Positions 1-8,211 of a stretch of DNA of 64,000 bases are shown one piece after another. How positions within the stretch are numbered: position 1 is the first letter of the stretch; each line of letters begins with the position of its first letter. The notes beneath the pieces are model-generated. The model was not told the origin of the DNA. It did not search any database and saw only the letters and a list, made by a program, of their open reading frames with translations. The stretch comes from Butyrivibrio sp. XPD2006. Lineage in GTDB: Bacteria > Bacillota > Clostridia > Lachnospirales > Lachnospiraceae. The stretch lies in the NCBI RefSeq assembly GCF_000420865.1, contig NZ_ATVT01000003.1, positions 310,001-374,000 on the forward strand. The letters run 5' to 3'. A program made the position numbers and the translations under genes.

Positions 1-1509
1 AAACCTGTTGAGCAGGACTTCTGCCAAAAGACAGATCACGGTGGAGCAATCCACAGGGCAATCCATGCTGTGGAAGCCATACTTGAGGATCATGCTGAAA
101 AGGCAGGCCTTCCGCTTAGATTTGCAACCACCAAGGTTATTGAGGGCGACGATATTGTAAGGGAAAAGCTGTCCCTTGATGAGAATGAAAAAGAGATGAT
201 AAGGCATATCATCAGGCAGATGGAAGAGGAGAGCGGAATGGACCGCAGCGCAGCCATCGCTGATATGAGATATGACTTTATTGAGCGTGTCTGTGAGCAG
301 ACTGTTGTCAAGCCCATGGAGAGCAAGGAGAGGATACGCTCTGAGAAAATAGACAAGATCCTCACCGGAAAGTGGACGGCCATACCGTGCTTTATACTTA
401 TTATGCTGCTTGTATGCCATTTGACTTTTAATGTCATCGGTGCGTTCTTGCAGGACATAATGGAGATGGGAGTTGACTATCTGAAGGGACTTGCTGAGGC
501 CGGAATGGCTGCAGCCCATGTAAATGCGGCTATTCAGGGACTTGTACTCGACGGTATATTTGACGGCGTAGGAAGCGTGCTAAGCTTCATGCCTATTGTC
601 GTTACGCTTTTCTTCTTCCTGTCACTTATGGAGGACAGCGGATACATAGCAAGGGTGGCGTTCTTTATGGACAAGCTCCTCAGGCGAATCGGACTTTCCG
701 GAAGAAGTATTGTACCTCTTCTTATTGGCTTTGGATGTACTGTTCCTGCGGTTATGGCCACCAGAACACTTCCGTCAAGAAGAGACAGACGCATGACAAT
801 TCTGCTGACTCCGTTTATGAGCTGCTCAGCCAAAGTGCCGATTTATGCATTTTTTGTGGCGGCATTTTTCCCGCACAGGGCAGCACTGGTAATGGTACTC
901 CTTTATCTTCTTGGTATTGCTGTCGGTATTATTGCAGCCCTCGTTTACAAGAATACGATATTCAGGGGCGAGGCGGTGCCTTTTGTAATGGAGCTGCCAA
1001 ACTACCGTATGCCCGGAGCTAAGAATGTGGCAAGACTGCTTTGGGATAAGGCAAAAGACTTCTTTACAAGAGCCTTCAGCGTTATCCTTATTGCAACTAT
1101 CTGCGTATGGTTTTTGCAGAGCTTTGATCTGCGTTTTAATATGGTTGAGGATTCTTCGACCAGCATAATGGCTGTACTTTCAAGTGTGCTTGTTCCATTG
1201 TTTGCGCCGATTGGACTTGGAGACTGGAGAGTTGTTACTTCCCTCATTACCGGATTTATCGCCAAGGAGAGCGTTGTATCAACAATGAACATCCTCTTTG
1301 ACGGAGGCGTTCAGAATGCACTCAGCAGCGCAGGCGCCGCTACGCTCTTGGTATTTTCGCTTCTCTACACCCCATGCGTTGCCGCTATTGCTTCCATCAA
1401 GAGAGAGCTGGGAGGTAAGTATGCACTTGCTGTGGTTTTGTGGCAGAGTCTGATTGCATGGATGGTCGCATTTGTCCTGAGATTTATATTTATTGCAATT
1501 GGTATTTGA
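1..1509 (+). CDS. feoB: Ferrous iron transporter FeoB, C-terminal part (5' end outside window)
   Basis: The reading frame is open from base 1, so the gene begins upstream and its N-terminal G-protein domain is missing here; an internal GTG at 70 is not the true start. The visible part begins in the linker after the GTPase and continues into the membrane permease. Family signatures are clear: a GFGCTVPA gate motif near 727-750, RRDRRMTILLTPFMSCSAK shortly after it, and a second gate region near 1250-1290 (FIAKESVVSTM). About eight hydrophobic segments follow to the C terminus. FeoB takes up Fe(II) across the cytoplasmic membrane. The CinA-like gene starts one base after its stop codon. Confidence 0.95.
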   Translation, partial: KPVEQDFCQKTDHGGAIHRAIHAVEAILEDHAEKAGLPLRFATTKVIEGDDIVREKLSLDENEKEMIRHIIRQMEEESGMDRSAAIADMRYDFIERVCEQTVVKPMESKERIRSEKIDKILTGKWTAIPCFILIMLLVCHLTFNVIGAFLQDIMEMGVDYLKGLAEAGMAAAHVNAAIQGLVLDGIFDGVGSVLSFMPIVVTLFFFLSLMEDSGYIARVAFFMDKLLRRIGLSGRSIVPLLIGFGCTVPAVMATRTLPSRRDRRMTILLTPFMSCSAKVPIYAFFVAAFFPHRAALVMVLLYLLGIAVGIIAALVYKNTIFRGEAVPFVMELPNYRMPGAKNVARLLWDKAKDFFTRAFSVILIATICVWFLQSFDLRFNMVEDSSTSIMAVLSSVLVPLFAPIGLGDWRVVTSLITGFIAKESVVSTMNILFDGGVQNALSSAGAATLLVFSLLYTPCVAAIASIKRELGGKYALAVVLWQSLIAWMVAFVLRFIFIAIGI

Positions 1510-1510
1510 T

Positions 1511-2005
1511 ATGACTGATCTGGAAAAGAAAGTGCGGGATAAATTCCGCTTTATAACAAAAACTCTGATTGAAAAAGAGCTGACGATCACCACGATGGAG
1601 AGCTGCACTTCAGGGCTTGTGGCATCTCTTTTGACAGACACCGAAGGTGCTTCTGCGGTGCTCAAGGGGGCCTTTATCACATACTCAAATGAGGCCAAGA
1701 TAAAGCAGAATGTACCGGCGGATGTGATTGAGAAATTCGGTGTGTACTCTGAGGAGACTGCACTTGAGATGGCGCTGGCAGCAGGAAGGGCGTATGATGC
1801 GGATATTTCGGTCGGAGTGACAGGTACGATGGGCAACGCAGACCCCGCCAACTATGATTCTACGCCGGGAGAAGTGTTTTTTGCGATAGCAGGGAGAGAT
1901 GGTGCTCAGAGCTATCATATTTCGGTACCTGTACAGGATAGCAGATTTGAATACAAGCTTTATGTAGCAGGTGCCATTGCAGATGAGATTGCACGTGTTA
2001 TGTAA
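1511..2005 (+). CDS. pncC: CinA-family nicotinamide-nucleotide amidohydrolase
   Basis: A 164-residue protein matching the stand-alone C-terminal domain of CinA: TMESCTSGLVASLLTDT near the N terminus, ITYSNEAK, the GVYSEETA segment and GVTGTMG. The family hydrolyses nicotinamide mononucleotide to nicotinate mononucleotide in pyridine nucleotide salvage. The N-terminal molybdopterin-like domain of full CinA is absent, as in E. coli PncC. The ATG at 1511 is chosen over a TTG at 1493 because the latter lies inside feoB. It directly abuts feoB, so co-transcription is likely. In GTMGNADPANYDSTPG the loop is longer than in the common GIAGPGG form. Confidence 0.85.
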   Translation: MTDLEKKVRDKFRFITKTLIEKELTITTMESCTSGLVASLLTDTEGASAVLKGAFITYSNEAKIKQNVPADVIEKFGVYSEETALEMALAAGRAYDADISVGVTGTMGNADPANYDSTPGEVFFAIAGRDGAQSYHISVPVQDSRFEYKLYVAGAIADEIARVM

Positions 2006-2017
2006 ACGAAAAACACC

Positions 2018-2046
2018 TTTTTGTGTTTGGTATTCTATGCTATACT
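2018..2046 (+). promoter_or_regulatory. Putative promoter of the polysaccharide deacetylase gene
   Basis: A TATACT -10 box at 2041-2046 is preceded by TG one base upstream, giving an extended -10 (TGCTATACT). The -35 position 17 bp upstream is a poor TTTTTG. The start codon lies 38 bp downstream. A weak 6-bp hairpin (2011-2016 with 2023-2028) overlaps the -35 position and could serve as the end of the feoB transcript. Confidence 0.4.
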
Positions 2047-2083
2047 ATACCTTGGTTACATACTATAAGAAAGAGATGGAATA

Positions 2084-3025
2084 ATGGAGTCTAAGCAGTA
2101 CAGTAAAAGGATCCGATATTTGCGCAGACTCATCGTTACTACAGTGGCAGCTGCCTGCCTTATTCCCACTTGTATTTGCGTTATTCTCGCCGTCAGATAT
2201 GACAGACTGCATACCGATTACGAGAAGACAATGGCCGATCTGGAATGGTACAGAGAACAGTTCGGCAGCGAGAGAGATATTCTGGCTTCAGAAGCGGAGC
2301 CGGGAGAAAATGGTTCAGATCAGTCTGAGACAAACTCAGAAGGAATGGATGTGGATTACGCCACGGTGGATGTCAGTGGCGCCCAGAATCCGGAAGATAT
2401 AGAAGGCACCAGATACGTCTATCTGACCTTCGATGACGGACCAAGTACGTACACAGATGAGATCCTGGACATACTTGATGAGTACGATGTAAAGGCCACC
2501 TTCTTTGTCTGTGGCAAACCTAATGCCAAGTACACAGAGCTTTACAAGAGAATAGTTAATGATGGGCATACCCTTGGGATGCACTCGTACAGTCACAAGT
2601 ACAGCGAATTATATGCTTCCTTGGATTCTTTCAAGGAGGATACGGATAAACTAAGAATTTTTTTATATGAAACAACAGGCGTGTGGGCCAAGTTTTACCG
2701 GTTCCCCGGAGGAAGTTCCAATACCGTCAGCAAGGTCGATATGCATGAGCTGACAGGATATCTGGAGGATTCCGAGGTCACATTCTTTGACTGGAATGTG
2801 TCTGCGGGAGATGACAGAGCCGGTGCCAACAAGGACACTATTTACGCCAATATAGTTAACAACGTGCCCAAGTTCAAGCATTGCGTAGTCCTTATGCACG
2901 ATGCGGCTGACAAGAAGAGCACGGTAGATGCACTGCCTGAGATAATCGAAGCGATCCAGGCAATGGAAGACACAGTGATAGTACCGATAACCGACGATAC
3001 GTTACCGGTTCAACATATCAACTAA
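2084..3025 (+). CDS. Membrane-anchored polysaccharide deacetylase (NodB/CE4 domain)
   Basis: A 313-residue protein with one N-terminal membrane segment (about residues 15-35), a short coiled linker, an acidic low-complexity stretch and a CE4 deacetylase domain from about residue 110. All five CE4 motifs are visible: TFDDGPS (metal Asp pair), HSYSHKY (metal His pair), RFPGGSSN, the FFDWNVSAGD segment and VVLMHDAA. The protein should remove N-acetyl groups from an extracytoplasmic glycan, most often peptidoglycan, but the substrate cannot be read from sequence. It has its own promoter candidate and is followed 29 bp later by the bactofilin gene. Confidence 0.9.
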   Translation: MESKQYSKRIRYLRRLIVTTVAAACLIPTCICVILAVRYDRLHTDYEKTMADLEWYREQFGSERDILASEAEPGENGSDQSETNSEGMDVDYATVDVSGAQNPEDIEGTRYVYLTFDDGPSTYTDEILDILDEYDVKATFFVCGKPNAKYTELYKRIVNDGHTLGMHSYSHKYSELYASLDSFKEDTDKLRIFLYETTGVWAKFYRFPGGSSNTVSKVDMHELTGYLEDSEVTFFDWNVSAGDDRAGANKDTIYANIVNNVPKFKHCVVLMHDAADKKSTVDALPEIIEAIQAMEDTVIVPITDDTLPVQHIN

Positions 3026-3054
3026 AGAAAAAAGATTGAATGGAGGATATCTAG

Positions 3055-4041
3055 ATGGGATTTTTTTCTGAGCTGAAAAGCGACCTCTCACAGGCTGTGA
3101 ACACACTTATGCCTGAGGACAAGCCTGAGGCAGAGAGCCTTAACGAAGACAAGGCACCGGTAGAAGCGCCCAAGCCTGTAGACCTTGACAGCATGCTCAA
3201 TCGCCTTGATGACATCAAGCTCGATGAGGCAGCAGAGGAAAAGAAGGAAGAAGTAGAAGAGGCTGTAGAAGAGGTTTCTGAGGCTGTAGAGGAAGTTGAG
3301 GAGACTCTTGATGAGGCTGTCAATACTGTAGCTGAGGCTAAAGAGGAGATAAAAGAAGAAATCAAAGAAGACGTAGCTGAGGCCGTTGACGAAGTCCGTG
3401 AGCTCGAAGAAAAGATTGAGGAGCAGACTCAGGAAGAGATCAAGGTTGAAGAGCCCAAGAATGCACTTGAGGCTATAAATCCTGCACATATCGACAAGTA
3501 TGTTGCAGACAAAAATGCAGAAACAGAAATGATAACAAGAAATGGGGGATTTGATACTATGGATTTCGAACAGCAGACACCTACAGATGAAGTTGCCAGC
3601 ATTACCGAAGGTATGATCGTCAAGGGCGACATTGCCACAACAGGTTCACTTGAGCTTATTGGTAAGATCACAGGTAATATCAAGTGTCTTGGCAAGCTCA
3701 ACATTACAGGCGAGATCAACGGAGATTCAGATGCAGCTGAGATCTATGCAGAGTCAGCAAGAATCACCGGTGAGATCAAGAGTAAGGGCAGCGTTAAGGT
3801 TGGCCAGAGCACAGTTATCGTTGGTAACATCTATGGTTCAAGCGCAGTAATCGCAGGTGCGGTTAAGGGCGATATCGATGTTCACGGTCCTGTAGTTCTT
3901 GATACAACAGCTATCGTAATGGGCAACATCAAATCTCAGTCAGTACAGATCAACAATGGTGCTGTTATCGAGGGTATGTGCTCACAGGCTTATGCCGATG
4001 TTAATCCTTCAGAGTTCTTTGAGGGACTTAAGAATAAATAA
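3055..4041 (+). CDS. Bactofilin with long acidic N-terminal arm
   Basis: A 328-residue protein in two parts. Residues about 20-145 are Glu/Ala/Val-rich with heptad-like repeats and little else, predicted coiled coil. From about residue 180 to 310 comes a bactofilin beta-helix with the recurring G-x-I/V pattern (GDIATTGSLELIGKITGNI, INGDSDAAEIYAESARITGE, VKGDIDVHGPVVL). Bactofilins polymerise into filaments without nucleotide and scaffold cell-wall enzymes. The usual bactofilin has only short tails, so the long arm is notable. GGAGGAT precedes the ATG. It sits just upstream of pyrH-frr and after a cell-wall deacetylase, which fits an envelope role. A fused adaptor function of the arm is inference. 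Confidence 0.85.
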   Translation: MGFFSELKSDLSQAVNTLMPEDKPEAESLNEDKAPVEAPKPVDLDSMLNRLDDIKLDEAAEEKKEEVEEAVEEVSEAVEEVEETLDEAVNTVAEAKEEIKEEIKEDVAEAVDEVRELEEKIEEQTQEEIKVEEPKNALEAINPAHIDKYVADKNAETEMITRNGGFDTMDFEQQTPTDEVASITEGMIVKGDIATTGSLELIGKITGNIKCLGKLNITGEINGDSDAAEIYAESARITGEIKSKGSVKVGQSTVIVGNIYGSSAVIAGAVKGDIDVHGPVVLDTTAIVMGNIKSQSVQINNGAVIEGMCSQAYADVNPSEFFEGLKNK

Positions 4042-4059
4042 TTTAATTACGGAGACATT

Positions 4060-4755
4060 ATGAGAATTTTATTAAAGCTCAGTGGTGAGGCACTGGCAGG
4101 TGATAAGAAGACAGGCTTTGACGAGGAAACTGTCAGAAAGGTTGCCCTTCAGGTCAAGCAGCTTGTAGATAACGGCACACAGGTCGGTATCGTTATTGGC
4201 GGAGGTAATTTCTGGAGAGGACGCAGCAGCGAGAATATTGATCGCACCAAGGCTGACCAGATCGGAATGCTTGCAACCATCATGAACTGCATCTATGTAT
4301 CTGAGATTTTCAGAAGTGTGGGTATGATGACCAATATACTTACTCCATTTGAGTGTGGTTCATTTACAAAGCTCTTTTCAAAGGACAGAGCCAACAAATA
4401 TTTCGCAAGAAATCAGGTTGTGTTCTTCGCAGGAGGAACGGGACATCCTTATTTCTCAACAGATACAGGAGTTGTTCTCAGGGCAATTGAAGTTGATGCT
4501 GACTATATCCTTCTTGCCAAGGCTATTGATGGAGTATATGACAGCGATCCTGCCAAGAACCCTGATGCAAAGAGATATACAACACTTTCAATCAACGAGG
4601 TTATTGAGAAGAACCTGCAGGTTGTAGATATGACAGCATCAATCCTCGCAAGAGACAATCACATGCCTATGCGAGTATTTGCTCTCCAGGAGGAGAACAG
4701 CATTGTTAAGGCATCAACGGGCGAATTCAACGGAACTACCGTTACAACAGATTAA
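4060..4755 (+). CDS. pyrH: UMP kinase
   Basis: A 231-residue amino-acid-kinase-fold protein of normal length for bacterial UMP kinase. Diagnostic stretches are LLKLSGEAL at the N terminus, VIGGGNFWRG, the ADQIGMLATIMN helix, FAGGTGHPYFSTDT and the KAIDGVYDSDP loop. It phosphorylates UMP to UDP in the cytoplasm, feeding nucleic-acid and UDP-sugar synthesis. It starts 18 bp after the bactofilin stop and runs straight into frr, the near-universal pyrH-frr pairing. Confidence 0.97.
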   Translation: MRILLKLSGEALAGDKKTGFDEETVRKVALQVKQLVDNGTQVGIVIGGGNFWRGRSSENIDRTKADQIGMLATIMNCIYVSEIFRSVGMMTNILTPFECGSFTKLFSKDRANKYFARNQVVFFAGGTGHPYFSTDTGVVLRAIEVDADYILLAKAIDGVYDSDPAKNPDAKRYTTLSINEVIEKNLQVVDMTASILARDNHMPMRVFALQEENSIVKASTGEFNGTTVTTD

Positions 4756-4773
4756 CCAGGGGAGGTTTAGGGT

Positions 4774-5325
4774 ATGAACGAAAGACTTAAGAACTTTAAT
4801 GACAAAATGCAGAAGTCCTTTGACTTTCTTAGAGACGATCTTGCATCAATAAGAGCAGGAAGAGCCAATCCGCACGTTCTCGACAAGATCAAGGTTGATT
4901 ACTACGGAACACCTACTCCTATTCAGCAGGTTGGAAACGTATCTATCCCTGAGGCCAGGATCATTCAGATCGCGCCATGGGACAAGACACTTATCAAGGA
5001 TATTGAGAAGGCTATCATGGCATCAGACCTTGGTATCACACCAAGTAATGACGGTGCTGTGATCAGACTTGTTTTCCCTGAGCTCACTGAGGAGCGCAGA
5101 AAACAGCTCACCAAGGATATCCGCAAGAAGGGTGAGGATGCTAAGGTTGCAGTCAGAAACGTAAGACGTGACGGCAATGATGCACTCAAGAAACTTAAGG
5201 GAACCGAGGTTTCAGAGGATGAGATCGAGGATCTTAACGATGAGCTTCAGAAGATAACCGACAAGTTCATTAAGGATATCGATGCAGCTGTAGAAGAGAA
5301 GAATAAGGAAATTATGACGGTATAA
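4774..5325 (+). CDS. frr: Ribosome recycling factor
   Basis: A 183-residue protein with the RRF signature throughout: the N-terminal SFDFLRDDLASIRAGRANP helix, VDYYGTPTPIQQV, the IAPWDK turn and RKKGEDAKVAVRNVRRD in the long helix bundle. It dissociates post-termination ribosomes together with EF-G. GGGGAGG precedes the start. The last codons and TAA stop coincide with the left 12-bp arm of the inverted-repeat element that follows. Confidence 0.97.
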   Translation: MNERLKNFNDKMQKSFDFLRDDLASIRAGRANPHVLDKIKVDYYGTPTPIQQVGNVSIPEARIIQIAPWDKTLIKDIEKAIMASDLGITPSNDGAVIRLVFPELTEERRKQLTKDIRKKGEDAKVAVRNVRRDGNDALKKLKGTEVSEDEIEDLNDELQKITDKFIKDIDAAVEEKNKEIMTV

Positions 5326-5488
5326 GGGGATTAAGTCATGCATGTGTACATGCTTGCATGTTAAGCATGCAATGACTTCAAGACCCGAGCGAACATGAGG
5401 AAAAAAGATACGCGAGGAATGAGCGGATCGATTTCCGAATGTTCGCAGGATTGCGAGAGTGAAGCGGAGCAATCCGTATACCGTCATA
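5313..5488. repeat. 176-bp palindromic (MITE/REP-like) element between frr and uppS
   Basis: The ends form a perfect 12-bp inverted repeat: TATGACGGTATA at 5313-5324 and TATACCGTCATA at 5477-5488. Nested inside are a bulged 12-bp hairpin (5333-5344 with 5366-5378), an 8-bp pair GCGAACAT/ATGTTCGC (5389-5396 and 5439-5446) and a 7-bp pair GGATTGC/GCAATCC (5448-5454 and 5469-5475). Two imperfect direct copies of a GCGAG...TGA.GCGGA unit lie at 5412-5427 and 5453-5468. There is no ORF. It may be a small non-autonomous mobile element or an intergenic RNA structure; copies elsewhere in the genome would decide. Confidence 0.6.
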
Positions 5489-5500
5489 TGGGTGATATAA

Positions 5501-6220
5501 ATGGACAATGTTAATAATATTCCTGCACATGTAGCCATTATTCTTGATGGCAACGGAAGATGGGCCAGGGAGAAGGGCATGCCCAGAAACTATGGCCATA
5601 TGCAGGGAGCCAAGGCTGTTGAAGACATTCTCGTGGACGCAAGGGACATGGGAATCAAATATCTTACAGTATACGCATTCTCAACTGAGAATTGGAGTCG
5701 TCCTGAGGCAGAGGTTTCTGCCCTCATGACGATTTTGCGTAATTACCTCAAAACCAGTATAAAGAAATCCATGAAGAACAATGTGCGCTGCCGTGTTATC
5801 GGTGAGCGCTCTCTGCTTTCAGAGGATATCCAGAAGGCAATTAAAGAGCTTGAGGATACAACTGCCGGTAACACAGGACTTACATTCACCATTGCCATCA
5901 ATTACGGCAGCAGGGATGAGATCACAAGGGCTGTCAGAAAGGTTGCAGCCAGGGTTGAAGCCGGTGAGCTGAAGGCAGAAGATATCACGGAGAAGGATAT
6001 AGCTGATAATCTGGATACCAATTACCTTCCGGATCCGGACCTTCTTATCAGGACCTGCAACGAGCAGAGAATATCCAATTATCTGCTCTGGCAGTGTGCA
6101 TATACGGAGTTCTACTTTACTCCTGTAGCATGGCCTGATTTCAACAAGGCTGAGCTTGAAAAAGCGGTAGAAGCTTATGCCGGCAGAAACCGTAAGTTTG
6201 GAGGACTGAAGGAATCTTGA
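5501..6220 (+). CDS. uppS: Isoprenyl transferase (undecaprenyl diphosphate synthase)
   Basis: A 239-residue cis-prenyltransferase. The catalytic LDGNGRWAR loop, the FSTENW motif and the C-terminal QRISNYLLWQ and EFYF elements are present, and the length is normal. It condenses isopentenyl diphosphate onto farnesyl diphosphate to make the lipid carrier of peptidoglycan synthesis. The usual RTGGEQR or RTSGE motif reads RTCNEQR here, a change at the two residues before the conserved Glu. cdsA begins with a TTG overlapping its stop. It is first after the inverted-repeat element. Confidence 0.95.
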   Translation: MDNVNNIPAHVAIILDGNGRWAREKGMPRNYGHMQGAKAVEDILVDARDMGIKYLTVYAFSTENWSRPEAEVSALMTILRNYLKTSIKKSMKNNVRCRVIGERSLLSEDIQKAIKELEDTTAGNTGLTFTIAINYGSRDEITRAVRKVAARVEAGELKAEDITEKDIADNLDTNYLPDPDLLIRTCNEQRISNYLLWQCAYTEFYFTPVAWPDFNKAELEKAVEAYAGRNRKFGGLKES

Positions 6221-7041
6221 AGACCAGAGTTATCAGTGGAATTGTAATTGGAATTGTGCTGGCGGCAGTACTTATCCCGGGAGGGTACGTACTCTCGGCA
6301 GCACTTTTGATAGTATCACTTATAGCGTTTTTTGAACTGACAAGGGCATTGGGAGTCCATGAGGGCAGTGGCAGGATCAATATGCTGGAAGCCTGCGGAT
6401 ACGCATCAATCCTGGTTCATTATATCCAGATGATGCTTGTTAAGGACTACAGGTATTATATTTTCTCCATCATGTTTGCCTTTTTCCTTATCATGGTTTG
6501 TTATGTTGTGTCATTCCCGAGGTTCAAGGCATCTCAGGCGATATTCTGCTTTTTCTGCTTTATTTATGCGCCGGTGAACATGTCTTTTGTATACCTTCTC
6601 AGAATCAGAAATCTTGGTGCATACTTCGCGTGGGTACCGTTTATTGCGTGGGTTTGTGATACATGCGCATACTTCGCGGGAAGATCATTCGGCAAGCACA
6701 AGATGGCCCCGGTCCTTTCACCCAAGAAGACCATTGAAGGCGCTATAGGAGGAATACTGGGATCTGTTATCGTAGGTGCGATAATAGGCTATATCCTCTA
6801 CAGGAATGAAACTCACAGTATAGCTACGGTTTGGGGTCTTATGATAATCTGCTTTGCGGGAAGTATAATTTCTCAGATCGGAGACCTTCTGGCATCCGGA
6901 ATAAAGCGTGATCACAACATCAAGGATTACGGAACACTTATCCCGGGCCATGGCGGAATAATGGACAGATTTGACAGCGTTATATTTGTCATTCCATGTA
7001 TTTATTTTTTGGCAGCTGTAATGTTGCCTCTCATGAGATGA
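6217..7041 (+). CDS. cdsA: Phosphatidate cytidylyltransferase
   Basis: A 274-residue integral membrane protein with about eight membrane segments and the family signature near the C terminus: SGIKRDHNIKDYG followed by LIPGHGGIMDRFDS. It makes CDP-diacylglycerol from CTP and phosphatidic acid for phospholipid synthesis. The start is a TTG at 6217 overlapping the uppS stop by four bases, with GGAGG about 10 bp upstream; no in-frame ATG fits the conserved N terminus (KTRVISG). Part of the uppS-cdsA-dxr-rseP-ispG run. Confidence 0.95.
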   Translation: MKTRVISGIVIGIVLAAVLIPGGYVLSAALLIVSLIAFFELTRALGVHEGSGRINMLEACGYASILVHYIQMMLVKDYRYYIFSIMFAFFLIMVCYVVSFPRFKASQAIFCFFCFIYAPVNMSFVYLLRIRNLGAYFAWVPFIAWVCDTCAYFAGRSFGKHKMAPVLSPKKTIEGAIGGILGSVIVGAIIGYILYRNETHSIATVWGLMIICFAGSIISQIGDLLASGIKRDHNIKDYGTLIPGHGGIMDRFDSVIFVIPCIYFLAAVMLPLMR

Positions 7042-7059
7042 TTTTTAAAGGATGTTAAT

Positions 7060-8211
7060 ATGAGAAAGATAGTTTTACTCGGATCAACAGGATCCATCGG
7101 AACTCAGACACTTGATGTTGTGAGAAATAATCCGAACGAGCTGGAAGTCGTTGGACTTGCGGCTAACAGAAGTGTACCTGAAGTAGAGAAACAGGTCCGT
7201 GAGTTTAAGCCTAAGTTCGTGTGCATGTTTGATGAAAAGGCAGCAGGGGAGCTTCAGGACAAGATTTCAGATACCGGTATCAAGGTAATGGCCGGTATGG
7301 ACGGACTTCTTGATATAGTATCTGTTCCGGAAGCGGATACGGTACTTACAGCGGTGGTTGGAATGATCGGCATCAGACCCACCATCAGAGCAATAGAATG
7401 CGGCAAAGATATTGCCCTTGCCAACAAGGAGACGCTTGTTTGTGCAGGCCATATCATCATGCCTCTTGCCAGGGAAAAGAATGTACAGATTCTCCCCGTG
7501 GATTCGGAGCACAGCGCTATTTTCCAGTCTTTAAACGGTGAGCCGAGAGACAAGGTTGAAAAGATTCTTTTAACAGCCAGCGGCGGACCCTTCAGGGGCA
7601 AGAAGAGATCGGAGCTTGAAAACATGACAGCTGCCGATGCCCTTAAGCACCCCAACTGGGATATGGGACCCAAGGTCACAATTGATTCATCATCACTTGT
7701 AAATAAGGGACTTGAAGTAATGGAAGCCAAGTGGCTCTTTGGAGTAGGACTCGATGATATTCAGGTGGTTGTTCATCCGCAGAGTATTGTGCACAGCGCT
7801 GTTCAGTTTGTGGACGGAGCAGTTATTGCTCAGCTTGGAGTGCCGGATATGAAGCTGCCTATCCAGTATGCTCTTTTCTATCCCGACAGAAGACCTATGC
7901 ATGAAAAGAGACTTGACCTTTTTGAGCTTTACAGCCTGACCTTTGAAAAGCCTGATACAGACACTTTCAGAGGCCTTAAGCTCGCTTATGATTCTGCCCG
8001 CGCAGGCGGAAGTATGCCAACAGTTTTCAATGCCGCCAATGAAATGGCGGTTAAGAGATTCTTAAAGGGAGATATCAAGTACCTTGAGATCTACAGCATG
8101 ATAGAGGAAGCAATGAGCCATCACAACAAGGTGGATAATCCTGATGTTGCTGCCATTCTTGCGGCAGAGCAGGAGACTTATGAGTTCCTCGGAAAGAAGT
8201 ACAATATCTGA
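7060..8211 (+). CDS. dxr: 1-deoxy-D-xylulose 5-phosphate reductoisomerase
   Basis: A 383-residue protein of typical length. LLGSTGSIGTQTLDV is the NADPH-binding start, ANKETLVCAG and PVDSEHSAIFQ carry substrate and metal ligands, and the TASGGPFRG and HPNWDMGPKVTIDSSSLVNK blocks are intact. It catalyses the second step of the MEP isoprenoid pathway. ispG lies two genes downstream and ispH at 37779, so three MEP enzymes are in this window. Its stop overlaps the rseP start (TGATG arrangement). Confidence 0.97.
   Translation: MRKIVLLGSTGSIGTQTLDVVRNNPNELEVVGLAANRSVPEVEKQVREFKPKFVCMFDEKAAGELQDKISDTGIKVMAGMDGLLDIVSVPEADTVLTAVVGMIGIRPTIRAIECGKDIALANKETLVCAGHIIMPLAREKNVQILPVDSEHSAIFQSLNGEPRDKVEKILLTASGGPFRGKKRSELENMTAADALKHPNWDMGPKVTIDSSSLVNKGLEVMEAKWLFGVGLDDIQVVVHPQSIVHSAVQFVDGAVIAQLGVPDMKLPIQYALFYPDRRPMHEKRLDLFELYSLTFEKPDTDTFRGLKLAYDSARAGGSMPTVFNAANEMAVKRFLKGDIKYLEIYSMIEEAMSHHNKVDNPDVAAILAAEQETYEFLGKKYNI

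Noticed and set aside
1493..1510. TTG start extending the CinA-like protein upstream
   Set aside because: It would overlap feoB and has no ribosome site; ATG at 1511 matches the family start.
3051..3489. Two minus-strand open frames opposite the bactofilin arm
   Set aside because: They are Ser- or Leu-rich mirror images of the Glu/Ala codons of the real gene, with no ribosome site.
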